Shown: positions 22,881-32,928 of the stretch, in pieces
Layout: each line of letters begins with the position of its first letter
Numbering within the stretch: position 1 is the first letter of the stretch
Assembly: GCF_025370935.1 (NCBI RefSeq)
Contig: NC_133496.1
Span: forward strand, 14,143,544 to 14,207,543
DNA from: Choristoneura fumiferana
Lineage: Eukaryota > Arthropoda > Insecta > Lepidoptera > Tortricidae
Reading direction: 5' to 3'
DNA length: 64,000 nt
Position numbers and translations under genes: made by a program
Notes under the pieces: generated by a model
What the model was told of the DNA's origin: nothing
Databases searched by the model: none
The model's input: only the letters and a program-made list of their open reading frames with translations

Positions 22881-23942
22881 TGGGAGATGTTGGGAGACGC
22901 ATAGAAAAATAAAAATAGTTGTCATCCAGTTACTCTTTCATTTACACAACAGTTACATACAAATGCATAAAACCCTTCCGAATTTGGTACAAAACGTGGC
23001 TGAATTGTAAAAATCCACGTTCTTCATTGAAATTTAAACCATGCAAGGCAGCTGGCGCTGTCAGAAATAAAGGAATTTGGTTAGGAAAAAGTTTAACTGG
23101 ATTCAAGGACTTGAATATTTTTAGGTGGAATTACGAGCAATGCGTCTTTGGACTGATTCCACGTCAGTTACGCCATGCCAATGACGCCAAGCTGATACCT
23201 ACCACATCAGTGACGCCAAGTGAGTGATACGACGCTAGTGATTCGACGACACTGACCCTAAATTTGCCATAATCTTATACTAGCTGTTTCCGCGACCTTG
23301 TCTCCGGATAATCCGTTTATCGCGGATAAAACTACGATATCCACGTCCTTCGCTGTCTCAAACTGTCTTGACACCAAACAGCTGCTACCCACGACTTCGT
23401 CTACGAAGCGGGATAAAAACTATACTATATCTTTATCAAGGTTCACACTATCTCCATACCAACTTTCATCACGATCGTTCATCCTTTACTAGGTCCTCAA
23501 ATTTATCAGTAATAGGTAATTTTGTATGTAAAGTGAGCCAAATTTCGTGCCGCTATGTATACTTTTGGTTAGGCTATTGACTATTAGCTAAAAAGTTAAT
23601 TACCGAGTATTTTCTACAAATAAGAGCCTTTTGCTAACGGATCTCAAAAACACGGTGCAAAAGTCCAGTGCAAATTACGCATTACCGAATAGCCCGTCTC
23701 ATTGTATGTGAAAGACTTACATGCACTATAGCGAATTCCGTCAAATGGGAGCGAATTTCGTCACGAGCAAAACGCGCGAGCGTGTGCGTCGCGTACTAGC
23801 GCGCGCGCACCCACCGTCGATCAGAGCGCAGAGCTACGAAGCGTATAGCCACGGCATTTATTGGAAATCCTACAGTTTTTTTTAAAGAAAAAGTTTTTCG
23901 ATTGCGCCAGATGAATAGCAGATGATATTTGACAACTCCTTA

Positions 23943-24130
23943 ATTGGCCATATAGATATACTAGCTTTTGCCCGCGCGGCTTCGTTTCGCGTGGAATCGC
24001 TCGGAACTCATTCTCCGGGCAAAAGTAGCCTATGTCACTCTCTGGCCCATAAAGTATCTCTATGCCAAAAATCACGTCCCGATTCTGTTGCTTCCGTTTC
24101 GACGTGAAAGACGGACCAAACATACAACAC
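23943..24130 (-). repeat. 'CTAGCTTTTGCCCGCG' interspersed repeat
   Basis: Starts ATACTAGCTTTTGCCCGCG and contains AAGTAGCCTATGTCACTCTC and TCTATGCCAAAAATCACGTC. It is the reverse complement of the block inside the 179-bp tandem units at 15041-15398. Confidence 0.65.
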
Positions 24131-24261
24131 ACTTCACATTATAAATTATAATGGATTATTAAGGCTATGCTGTTCTCTCTACGGATCGAATCAGAAAATG
24201 AAGAATACGTAGAAGACGAAGGTCACGACATAGCCAAGGCGAATAGCTCGTTGAAGTAGCA

Positions 24262-24471
24262 ATGGGTAGCATTTTAGCACGGTACGCAGAACGGCTGGCC
24301 GTTGTGCTCGAATGGAGATCGCGGATCGGCAAGCGCAGCGTAGGACGTCCACCAACGAGATTGACCTATGACCTGATTAAAGCCGCGGGTTCAAGGTGGA
24401 TGCAAGCCGCTTCCACCGAAGCAACTGGAGTCCAGGGAGGCCTAATCCAACAGCTGATAAATGATTCATGA
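24262..24471 (+). pseudogene. RTE-type ORF C-terminus, fragment
   Basis: The frame contains SVGRPPTRLTYDLIKAAGSR followed by WMQAA. This matches the conserved C-terminal pattern G-R-P-x-T-R-W-x-D-D-L-x-x-x-A-G-x-x-W-M-x-x-A-Q of lepidopteran RTE-like ORFs. Trp and Asp of the WxDD motif are changed here, so it is decayed. A better copy of the same end is at 38330-38520. Confidence 0.6.
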
Positions 24472-24579
24472 TGGTAATATTCACATCGCTCCAAGAACAG
24501 ATAACTCTGTGGGTAGAAACGCCTTCGAGTGGCGACCATAATTAGAAGACGAATCGTTGCAGTATCCCATTTTAGGTAC

Positions 24580-24786
24580 TGTTATAATTGTCACGTTTTG
24601 TACTCAATCGCGGATTTCCATGACAGTGCATTGCCGACGATGCACTGACGATATACACTCTTTATGCTTTTTAGACCAGTCTAGATTTGAAACTCGTGGC
24701 GGACACCCAACTTTGTGTAACTCAAATTTATTTAATAAACGTTATTTTTATGGACAATAGTAGTTTCAAAAACCCACCCCGTAACA
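24580..24786 (+). repeat. 5' LTR
   Basis: 207 bp, starting TGTTATAATTG and ending CCCGTAACA, so the ends are TGTTA...TAACA. A polyadenylation signal AATAAA is at 24734-24739. Identical to the LTR at 32722-32928. Confidence 0.97.
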
Positions 24787-24787
24787 G

Positions 24788-24806
24788 TGGTGTCAGAAGT
24801 GGGATT
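24788..24806 (+). other. Primer binding site complementary to tRNA-Leu
   Basis: TGGTGTCAGAAGTGGGATT begins two bases after the LTR. It is the exact complement of the 3' end of animal tRNA-Leu (…CCCACTTCTGACA plus CCA) over 19 nt, as recalled from known tRNA-Leu sequences. Confidence 0.85.
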
Positions 24807-25269
24807 TTCCACAACTATTCGGGGTTTAACTTTACAGTTTAAACTTAAGTGAAAGTTTTAAACCGAAACTACGCGAGTCATCCACTGTGTCATTCAAAAG
24901 TATCGTAAGAGTGTGTCCGCCCTAAACCCTATTTTCTCTGTTTCGTGAAGTTCTAAGACTCAAATTACCAAATAGCCGCGCCGTTTCGTGAAGTGCTAAG
25001 ATTCAAACTATGTACTAAAGTGAAAAGAATAGCTGTCATCTCTACCTCCGCTGTGTCCCGCTGCTCACGCCGTATCCTGTACCGTTCAAGAAGAAGCCGC
25101 TCAGTTCCTCTTGCATAACTGTGTGCTGGCAAATCCGGTGGTAGTCATTCCTGGTTATCGTCCACGACGAGTCATTCTTGGAGAGAAAACGACGTGAAAG
25201 TTGTTCGTATACCTAACCTACTAGATCCTGAGTTCCTGCTGTAAAACGCCTTGTTCGTGTCGCCCTGCC

Positions 25270-25298
25270 ATGCTGAATTTCTTCGTGCTTATGTGAGT
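25270..25298 (+). other. Predicted first coding exon and splice donor for env mRNA
   Basis: A strong donor GTGAGT is at 25293-25298 in the leader. Upstream of it, an ATG at 25270-25272 opens a frame of 23 nt that ends two bases into a codon. The acceptor at 30551-30552 begins with the base needed to complete that codon and then enters the env frame. Env itself has no ATG at its head, so this exon would supply the start and the first hydrophobic residues of a signal peptide. Prediction only; spliced env mRNA is known for gypsy and TED. Confidence 0.65.
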
Positions 25299-25454
25299 AG
25301 AATATTCTGTTTCTGTAGTTACTATCAATTTGTCAATCTAAAGTCGGTTTCGAAAGTATACGGTTTTGGGATCCAAATAATAGTCTTATAGTGTCAGTGT
25401 TAGAATTATTATATATACACACTTACCATTTCAAGCATTAATAATAACAGCAAG

Positions 25455-26411
25455 ATGGGTTCAGAAGACCAGGCCAAATCAGTTTCCACGGAGCAAACTC
25501 CTATTCAAGTTCTTTGTAGTTTCGTAAATGTGTATAAAGGAGATCGTGAAACCTTGCCTGCATTTTTAACAAATTGCCAAAATGCATTGGACTTAGCGTC
25601 GGAGAATCAAAAGGTTGTGTTACTGAAATTCATAATTTCAAAATTGGAAGGCAAGGCTCAAATAGCCTGCTCAAATAAAATTTTTGAGAAGTTTGAGGAT
25701 TTAAAATCTTTCCTTAAACAAAACTTTGGCGAGACTAAACATTACAACCACCTCCTCCTAGACCTACAAGCTTGTAAACAACAGGTGAATGAAACTGTCG
25801 CTCAATACGCCCTTCGTGTGGAAACCTGTTTAACACAACTGCAATCAGAAATACACAACTCTGACTCGTATAAAAAGGAAATACCGGGTCGCATTGCAAT
25901 GACGGAAGATCTCGCCTTATATACATTCTCCTTGGGCCTAAAACCCAATATTAGCAACATGGTAAGATGTAAAAGTCCCAAGAACTTAAATTCAGCAATC
26001 AATATTGCAATAGAAGAGGAAAAAATCCAGAATTTGTCATTCAGATCGGGTAAACATGTAAAGTTCTGCAAGATTTGCCGTAGAGAGGGCCATTTAGAGG
26101 CCAACTGTTACAATGGGCAAAGGTCATCTTTGCAAGTGCCGTCATACCAACGTCAAACTAACGATGCAGCGAACTCTCCTCGTAGTTTGATTCCTAAATC
26201 ATCACCTATTACATGTAGGTATTGTAAAAATATCGGTCACGATATTTCACAATGTAGAAAACGGCAATTCAATAATACTAGGTTCGCGAATAACACCGGT
26301 CAACGACACGCTGATCAAAACTGCTTAGACTGCGCTCCGGTCACGTTTGACGCAGAGTCACCACAAAACGAAGTATATTACAATAATGCAAACACCAGTC
26401 ATTTAAACTAG
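25455..26411 (+). CDS. gag: Errantivirus Gag
   Basis: 318 residues from the ATG at 25455 (context AGCAAGATGG). The N-terminal two thirds form a helical capsid-like region. Two CCHC zinc knuckles follow: CKICRREGHLEANC at about 205-218 and CRYCKNIGHDISQC at about 254-267. Gypsy-type errantivirus Gags are usually described as lacking clear knuckles, so their presence is notable. The product packages element RNA into particles. The stop TAG at 26409-26411 directly follows the slippery heptamer that leads into pol. Confidence 0.93.
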   Translation: MGSEDQAKSVSTEQTPIQVLCSFVNVYKGDRETLPAFLTNCQNALDLASENQKVVLLKFIISKLEGKAQIACSNKIFEKFEDLKSFLKQNFGETKHYNHLLLDLQACKQQVNETVAQYALRVETCLTQLQSEIHNSDSYKKEIPGRIAMTEDLALYTFSLGLKPNISNMVRCKSPKNLNSAINIAIEEEKIQNLSFRSGKHVKFCKICRREGHLEANCYNGQRSSLQVPSYQRQTNDAANSPRSLIPKSSPITCRYCKNIGHDISQCRKRQFNNTRFANNTGQRHADQNCLDCAPVTFDAESPQNEVYYNNANTSHLN

Positions 26412-26460
26412 GTAATCGGGTTTCAGACTCGTGCCAACCGAAACCTGAGTCACCAGGCAC
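26402..26460 (+). promoter_or_regulatory. -1 ribosomal frameshift signal, gag to pol
   Basis: The heptamer TTTAAAC (26402-26408) is in the gag frame as T TTA AAC, immediately before the gag stop. After a 7-nt spacer, 26416-26424 pairs with 26440-26448 (nine pairs, one of them G-U). The loop bases GTGCC (26431-26435) can pair with GGCAC (26456-26460), giving an H-type pseudoknot. The pol frame is open from 26408 onward and is -1 to gag. Confidence 0.85.
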
Positions 26461-29400
26461 TTCTACTATCTCTACTTACGCTACTATTTCTGGTGAAAGT
26501 TCATGCAGTGTTATATCCACTAAGTCTATATTTCCTAAGTCCATCACTGTTGCGAATGATCACTGTAAGATTTTAAGTCATACTAAACCCACTGTTTCTA
26601 CTAAATCCACTGGTTCTACTAAATCCACTGTTTCTACCAAATCCACTGAATCCCTTGAGCTTCACGAGAACTTAAAATGTACCAGTCCAAAGATATCAAA
26701 TTGTACGTCTTGCGTTAAACCTATTTCTATCTCTACTAGTTCAGCTCTGGAAAAGGAGTCAAATAAAAAGTCGGAACTGTCTGACCATTTTATAACAGCG
26801 CCAGAAACTATATTCGACGTGTCCCAAAATAATAAAGCATTACTCCCGCATATCAGGACCAAAACTTCTCATACAAAAAATCCCGCACGTTTCCTAGTTG
26901 ATACCGGAAGTTCCATTTGCATCATAAAACGTTCTTGTCTCACACAGGTTCCTAAACTAGAAAATCACATCATTAAGTTTAAAGGTATTAATGACACAGA
27001 CTCTCATGCTGTAACGAAAGGCAAGTTTATTCTCCACCTGGAGTTGGAACAGGACCAGAAACCACTCTCTTTCCATTTTCATGTCGTAGATAACGTTCAT
27101 CTCAATTACGATGGAATACTAGGCTCAGATTTCCTCAATGCATACCGAGCTACCATTCAATATTCAAATTTGAAATTAATCCTAAACAATGACCCAAAAC
27201 AATATTTTGATTTGAAAACAGGTACTGTAATCCCTCCAAGGTGTGAAATGGTTATCGAGTGTCCGGTAACGAATCCTGAAATACAGGAAGGCCTCATCTT
27301 AGAATCCAGGCTTAAAGAATATCCTAAACTTTACTTTTCGCGATGTCTCGTTCGCGTAAATGCAGACGATAAAATCATTATGTCAGTTCTTAATACTTCA
27401 GAAGAAGAGATAATTTTAAAAGACGTTAAGTTTACAATAGAACCTGTTTCTTACATTCATGACAACGAATTAACAACCTCTGAAACAGTTAATTGCAATA
27501 TCCATACCTTAGGCACTGAAGTTAACCGCGAAACTCAAGTCCATAATGCCATAAGATGTGGTCATCTTAATTTAGAGGAGGAAAAGCTGCTTCGAAACCT
27601 TTGTTCCCAATTCAAAGACATTTTCCACCTAGAGGGTGATCATCTTACAACAACAAAAACATTATCTCACGAAATACGCACTACCTCCGATAACCCAGTT
27701 CATGTGAAAAGTTACCGATTCCCGGAATGCCACAAAGCCGAAGTCGACAAGCAAATTAAAACCATGTTAGATCAAAAAATCATCAAGCCTTCCAGATCAC
27801 CATGGTCTGCCCCTATATGGGTAGTTCCCAAAAAAACTGACGCTTCTGGTAAACCAAAATGGCGAATAGTAATTGATTATCGGAAATTGAATGAGATTAC
27901 TATTGGCGACGCTTACCCCATCCCTGTCATAACGGATATACTAGATCAGTTAGGCCATTGTAAATATTTTTCTACCCTAGACCTAGCGTCTTCATTCCAC
28001 CAAGTTCAGATGAAAACTGAAGCTGATGCCGAGAAAACGGCATTCAGTGTCCCATCGGGTCATTATGAGTTCACTAGAATGCCTTTCGGTCTAAAGAATT
28101 CTCCTTCCTCATTTCAAAGACTAATGAATGTCGTATTAGCCGGCCTCCAAGGCATCCATTGCTTCACCTACATGGACGACATTGTGGCCTTCAGTCACGA
28201 TTTACAGTCGCACATTGAAAAACTAAGGCTTATTTTCGAAAAATTGCGTGAACACAACTTAAAATTGCAACCAGATAAATGCGAGTTCTTACATAAAGAA
28301 GTTCAATATCTTGGTCACATAATCTCTGATAAAGGTGTAAAACCGGATCCTAAAAAAATAGACTGCGTTATAAATTTTCCTACCCCTGCATCCCCTAAAG
28401 ACATTAAATCATTCCTAGGTCTCGTAGGCTATTACCGTCGCTTTATTGCCAACTTCTCACATATATCCAAACCTTTAACCAATCTTTTAAAAAAGAACAT
28501 TAAATTCGAATGGTCTTTGAAACAACAAGAAGCTTTCGAAGTTTTAAAGACAAAAATAACCTCCGCTCCAATTCTCCAATATCCAGACTTTTCAAAACCT
28601 TTTGTACTCACTTGCGATGCTTCAAATTACGCTGTCTCAGCTATTCTCTCACAGGGGGAAATAGGAAAAGATCTGCCTATTGCGTTTGCTTCTCGAACGC
28701 TTAACAAAGCAGAAGGTAATTACTCCACCACCGAAAAAGAATGCCTCGCCATTCTCTTCGGCACCAAAACTTTTAGACCTTATCTTTACGGACACAGTTT
28801 CACAATCGTTACAGATCACAAGCCTTTACAGTGGCTATTTAACTGCAAAGACCCCAGCTCACGTTTAGTTCGATGGAGATTGAAGTTAGAAGACTATGAT
28901 TATGAAATTCAGTATAAAAAAGGTAAAATGAATTGTAATGCTGACTCATTGTCCCGAAATCCCGTACACTCTATTGATAATGCCTCTAGCAGCTCTTTGA
29001 CCCCGGAAACATACGAACAATATTTACAAGCCAGCCGTCAACGTACTGTGTCATACGACACCGTTATCCAGGAGCACAATGAGTCATTACTTAAAGCAAA
29101 ATGTAAACTTATCACCTTTCCCTCTGCTATTGATTTAGATGAATCTATTCCATATTGCACTGAAATAATTGAAATGTCTACTCAAAATATCCAGAATGTA
29201 GAACGAGAGTTGCACACTCACTATTCCACCTCAAACCAAAAACACGTGTTCACCCACCTTTTTTTACGAGTTCATCACTACGATGAAATATCATATAAAG
29301 ATATATTTAACCTTCTCCGTGATTACAGGAACATGATCAAATTGTGCCATAGTGAAGAAAAGGAATTCGCAATATCAGATTTCAAGGACCCATTTAATAA

Positions 29401-30538
29401 AATATTGTTCACAAGAATATATAACATGCTCGCCTATTTGTTTAACGGTACAGGTATAAAAATTAATGTTTACCACAATAATATTCTATTTCCAACACCG
29501 AATGAAATCTCAAAAATCCTAAGGGATAATCATGACTCGCCCTCAGCAGGTCACCCCGGTATATCTCGAATGCTAGAAAGGCTTAAATCAATGTACTGGT
29601 GGAAAAGCATGCGTCAAGATATAGAAACATATGTCAAGAATTGTAAGACGTGTCAAATAAATAAACCACTGCGTCAATCAAATCGAGCTCCAATGGTTAT
29701 AACGTCTACTGCTACCAAACCTAACGAGAAACTATTCCTCGACTTGGTCGGGCCGCTGCCGGAGACCCATCATAATAAATACAAGTTTATCTTAACGCTC
29801 CAAGACGATCTCACTAAATACTCTCAAGCATATCCTATGCCCTCATGTTCAGCTGAAGATTCCGCACAGCGTCTTGTACACTTCATCTCACACATAGGCA
29901 TACCCAAAACGATAGTAACCGACCAAGGAACTAATTTCTGCTCTGACCTGTTTAAACAATTGGAACGGTTACTTGGCATCAAACACATCTTCGCATCCCC
30001 ATATCACCCCCAGACATGTGGCTCCCTCGAGCGAAGTCATTCCACCCTTAAAGCATATTTAAGATCATATATAGATGAAAATCAACATACTTGGGACTTA
30101 TATATCAATACTGCCATGCTCGCTTATAATTCAAACATTCACACCACCACGGGCTTTTCTCCAATGGAGCTGATGTTTGGTCACAAGCCTTACTTGCCAA
30201 AAAGCATAGATTCACTAGAGTCAAACACCTATACGGACTATATACGTGCATTGAATCATAGGCTGTATTATAGTAGGCAGAAGGCTTTAGAAAATATACA
30301 AACATCCAAAGAGAGGTCAAAAGCTTACTATGACTCGCATGCCAAACCCTTAAACTACAATGTCGGTGATATGGTATATATAAGATGTCACCACAAACAA
30401 AATAAGGCACTATCACCCGTTTGGAAAGGGCCGTATAAGGTTATAAAGTTAAACGGAAACCACACCGTCACCGTGCTTATTAATCGTAAACACGTACGTC
30501 ATCATTATGACGAAATCAAACTTGCACCTCAATTTTAA
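26408..30538 (+). CDS. pol: Errantivirus Pol polyprotein
   Basis: About 1376 codons after the frameshift. There is no ATG at its head (the codon at 26819 is GTG), so expression needs the -1 shift. A Ser/Thr/Lys-rich linker with 'STKST' repeats (26579-26650) leads to the aspartic protease (FLVDTGSS near 26894). Reverse transcriptase follows: FSTLDLASSFHQV, then FTYMDDIV with the catalytic pair at 28172-28180. RNase H begins LTCDASN near 28610. The integrase has the HHCC finger (HPGISR... CKTCQ, from 29551), the core aspartates in LFLDLVGPLP and VTDQGTNF, and the glutamate in GSLERSH. It cuts itself into enzymes that copy and integrate the element. No stop or shift breaks it. Confidence 0.95.
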   Translation, partial: LGNRVSDSCQPKPESPGTSTISTYATISGESSCSVISTKSIFPKSITVANDHCKILSHTKPTVSTKSTGSTKSTVSTKSTESLELHENLKCTSPKISNCTSCVKPISISTSSALEKESNKKSELSDHFITAPETIFDVSQNNKALLPHIRTKTSHTKNPARFLVDTGSSICIIKRSCLTQVPKLENHIIKFKGINDTDSHAVTKGKFILHLELEQDQKPLSFHFHVVDNVHLNYDGILGSDFLNAYRATIQYSNLKLILNNDPKQYFDLKTGTVIPPRCEMVIECPVTNPEIQEGLILESRLKEYPKLYFSRCLVRVNADDKIIMSVLNTSEEEIILKDVKFTIEPVSYIHDNELTTSETVNCNIHTLGTEVNRETQVHNAIRCGHLNLEEEKLLRNLCSQFKDIFHLEGDHLTTTKTLSHEIRTTSDNPVHVKSYRFPECHKAEVDKQIKTMLDQKIIKPSRSPWSAPIWVVPKKTDASGKPKWRIVIDYRKLNEITIGDAYPIPVITDILDQLGHCKYFSTLDLASSFHQVQMKTEADAEKTAFSVPSGHYEFTRMPFGLKNSPSSFQRLMNVVLAGLQGIHCFTYMDDIVAFSHDLQSHIEKLRLIFEKLREHNLKLQPDKCEFLHKEVQYLGHIISDKGVKPDPKKIDCVINFPTPASPKDIKSFLGLVGYYRRFIANFSHISKPLTNLLKKNIKFEWSLKQQEAFEVLKTKITSAPILQYPDFSKPFVLTCDASNYAVSAILSQGEIGKDLPIAFASRTLNKAEGNYSTTEKECLAILFGTKTFRPYLYGHSFTIVTDHKPLQWLFNCKDPSSRLVRWRLKLEDYDYEIQYKKGKMNCNADSLSRNPVHSIDNASSSSLTPETYEQYLQASRQRTVSYDTVIQEHNESLLKAKCKLITFPSAIDLDESIPYCTEIIEMSTQNIQNVERELHTHYSTSNQKHVFTHLFLRVHHYDEISYKDIFNLLRDYRNMIKLCHSEEKEFAISDFKDPFNKILFTRIYNMLAYLFNGTGIKINVYHNNILFPTPNEISKILRDNHDSPSAGHPGISRMLERLKSMYWWKSMRQDIETYVKNCKTCQINKPLRQSNRAPMVITSTATKPNEKLFLDLVGPLPETHHNKYKFILTLQDDLTKYSQAYPMPSCSAEDSAQRLVHFISHIGIPKTIVTDQGTNFCSDLFKQLERLLGIKHIFASPYHPQTCGSLERSHSTLKAYLRSYIDENQHTWDLYINTAMLAYNSNIHTTTGFSPMELMFGHKPYLPKSIDSLESNTYTDYIRALNHRLYYSRQKALENIQTSKERSKAYYDSHAKPLNYNVGDMVYIRCHHKQNKALSPVWKGPYKVIKLNGNHTVTVLINRKHVRHHYDEIKLAPQF

Positions 30539-30550
30539 ACATTATATTAC

Positions 30551-30552
30551 AG
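30551..30552 (+). other. Predicted env splice acceptor
   Basis: AG at the end of ATTATATTACAG, 13 nt after the pol stop at 30536-30538. Joining it to the donor at 25293 keeps the env frame. Confidence 0.6.
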
Positions 30553-32446
30553 GTTTGCCTCGGTGCTCACGGTATGTCTCGGGAGTTTTGTCACGCCAAT
30601 CATAAGGAGTTCAGGCCTCTTCTTCGATCAAATGCCAGATGTTAAGTTCACAAATGACAAATGGAATGTTGTTACTTACATAGATATAAGCCACATACAG
30701 CCTCACTTAGATAATGTAGAGTTTCTGTTTGCAAAGATATCAACGTTTTGCAAATCTCATTCTTCATCAAAAGTACAGATAGACTGCTTAAATTCACTAA
30801 GTGCTCTACAAAATCAACATGCTAATAACATCAAAAAGTTTTCGTCTATATCTTACCTAGTTCAAAGTCCAGCACGTGTAAAACGAGGCCTCATCGATGC
30901 TGGCGGCTCAATACTAAAAACATTCTTCGGGACATTAGACTCGGACGACGCGATAAAGTTCACGGATGCAATTCATCAGGTACAGTCCGATGAAAAAAAG
31001 TTAGCTCATGTCATGAAAGATAATATCCATATTGTTAAATCGACTATCCTTAGTTTTAATAACACAATATCAAAGGTTAATGAAAATGAAGCCCGGCTTA
31101 ACCAAAACTTAGACGTAGTCGAAAAAGCTTTCGAACAGTTAAGAAATTCAAATGACAAATTAGATATCAAAACTCACCTCAACTCTCTACTAAATTCTAT
31201 CGAAAGCATAATCATGTCCTTATCCTTTGATATCGATGATATAAATAATGCCATTCTCTTTAGCAAATTAAATATTTTGCATCCCACTGTACTAAGTCCC
31301 TATCAGCTGTACAATGAACTTGAACAAAACGCCAACAACCTGCCTAAGCATTATGAGCTTCCAACATCGCTGTCGCTGCAAAACATTCACGACATTGTAG
31401 ACGTAAGCAGTTTGATATGCTATTATCATTATAATAAGATAGTTATAGTTATAAAAATACCACTTGTAATTCCACAGACTTATAGTCTATATCATCTCAT
31501 ATCTCTACCAGTTCCGTATGACATTTCGAAACCCGACACTTTTGCCTTAATTGCACCCAACAAACCGTATCTAGCAGTAACAGCTGACAGAATGTTTTAC
31601 TCACTCTTCGACAGTGTCAAAGAGTGCAAAGTGATTACAAATAAGTGTTACGTGTGTGAATTAAACAATATCTATTCCACAATCGCGACGCCAACGTGTG
31701 AGACAATTTTGTTAAACGATGTAGTTTCTAAGTTACCTAGTTTATGCGTAGTTAAGATTTTGCATGGGTCCATAGATATGTTCTATAAATTAAGGAAAAA
31801 CCGCTGGATATTTGTACAATCCGAACCTGGCAAATGTCATATCACATGTGAGAACGACCCAAATAATTACGATGAAATTTTGTTCGGCACAGGTTTGTTA
31901 AACCTACAAAAGCGTTGTAACGCCTTTTTCAAAACCTTACAGTTTAGCGCTAGTGATACCATTGTTACAAACATAACTACCAATGCTCAAATAATGTCAT
32001 CGTTCAATATTATCTTTGACGACTGTTGTGAAAAAAATAAAATAAATAAAACTTTGCCTCAGTTGCCTTTTGTAAGATTAAATAACATAAACAATTTGGA
32101 TTCTTTGGTCCATGCTAGTACCCACTTAGATCAGCTTCAACAAGAACTCAATAAACTGGAAAATACTTCACACCTGGAAAAGTACAGTGTCCACTATCTG
32201 TCACTTACCAGTTTAACTTCCGCCCTTGTTATCTTATACATGTTTTATAAGACCAGGATATGTTTATACCACAAGAGTTCGCCATTGTGTTGCATAAAAA
32301 TGTCCCGTCGATGCAATAGAAGGAGAACCAACAACGAAAAATCAGCACCGATAGATAATCCCCAGGAAAATGTCCCGGAGTCAGAAAGTTCTCCTTCTAC
32401 TTCAGACGATGAACCAGTTTCAATTAAACGTAATATAATAGTATAA
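30553..32446 (+). CDS. env: Errantivirus envelope glycoprotein (baculovirus F-like)
   Basis: The open frame is the same as pol but lies after its stop. It has no ATG near the head (30563 is GTG), so the true start is expected from a spliced 5' exon. Counting from 30563 there are 627 codons. A furin-type site RVKR at 105-108 is followed by a glycine-rich hydrophobic fusion-peptide-like stretch. Next come long helical regions, a cysteine-bearing ectodomain, one membrane segment at about 545-562, and a basic then acidic cytoplasmic tail. It would mediate membrane fusion of particles. Frame intact. Homology to F-type envelopes is from the layout and cleavage motif, not from a search. Confidence 0.88.
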
Positions 32447-32711
32447 TGTCTTAATCATATAGATTACTACTTACTTCAGGTTACTATTTGTATTTCTATT
32501 TCCTGCAGATAACTTTAAATTTTGTCGGGTAATCACTCCCGCTTTAAGCATATTGATTTTAAAGTTAATTACCTAGATCGTTAATACTAGAGCCACGCAA
32601 TACGGCTAGATCCTATGTCTAGAATAAATAAACCTTTTGTTAGCCAAAGCGAAGTTCATGACTACACTAGGTCTTCAGATTTCTCATCACCCTCCCGTGA
32701 TGATCAATCTT

Positions 32712-32721
32712 AACGGGGGGC
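32712..32721 (+). other. Polypurine tract
   Basis: AACGGGGGGC abuts the 3' LTR; the six-G run would prime plus-strand DNA synthesis. Confidence 0.6.
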
Positions 32722-32928
32722 TGTTATAATTGTCACGTTTTGTACTCAATCGCGGATTTCCATGACAGTGCATTGCCGACGATGCACTGACGATATACAC
32801 TCTTTATGCTTTTTAGACCAGTCTAGATTTGAAACTCGTGGCGGACACCCAACTTTGTGTAACTCAAATTTATTTAATAAACGTTATTTTTATGGACAAT
32901 AGTAGTTTCAAAAACCCACCCCGTAACA
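32722..32928 (+). repeat. 3' LTR
   Basis: 207 bp identical by eye to 24580-24786. Followed by GTAC, the right copy of the target duplication. Confidence 0.97.

Larger units (their letters stand above)
24580..32928 (+). mobile_element. Complete errantivirus (Ty3/gypsy with env)
   Basis: 8349 bp bounded by two 207-bp LTRs that look identical by eye. The target duplication GTAC is at 24576-24579 and 32929-32932. Internal order: tRNA-Leu primer site, leader, gag (two CCHC knuckles), -1 frameshift signal, pol (protease, reverse transcriptase, RNase H, integrase), env, polypurine tract. Every frame is open and the LTRs match, so the insertion is recent and may be active. Errantiviruses of insects include gypsy and TED; the env is of the baculovirus-F type. 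It carries no accessory ORF besides these three. Confidence 0.96.

Noticed and set aside
26819..26821. Independent pol start codon
   Set aside because: The codon is GTG, and the frame is open far upstream to the gag shift site, so pol is made by frameshifting.
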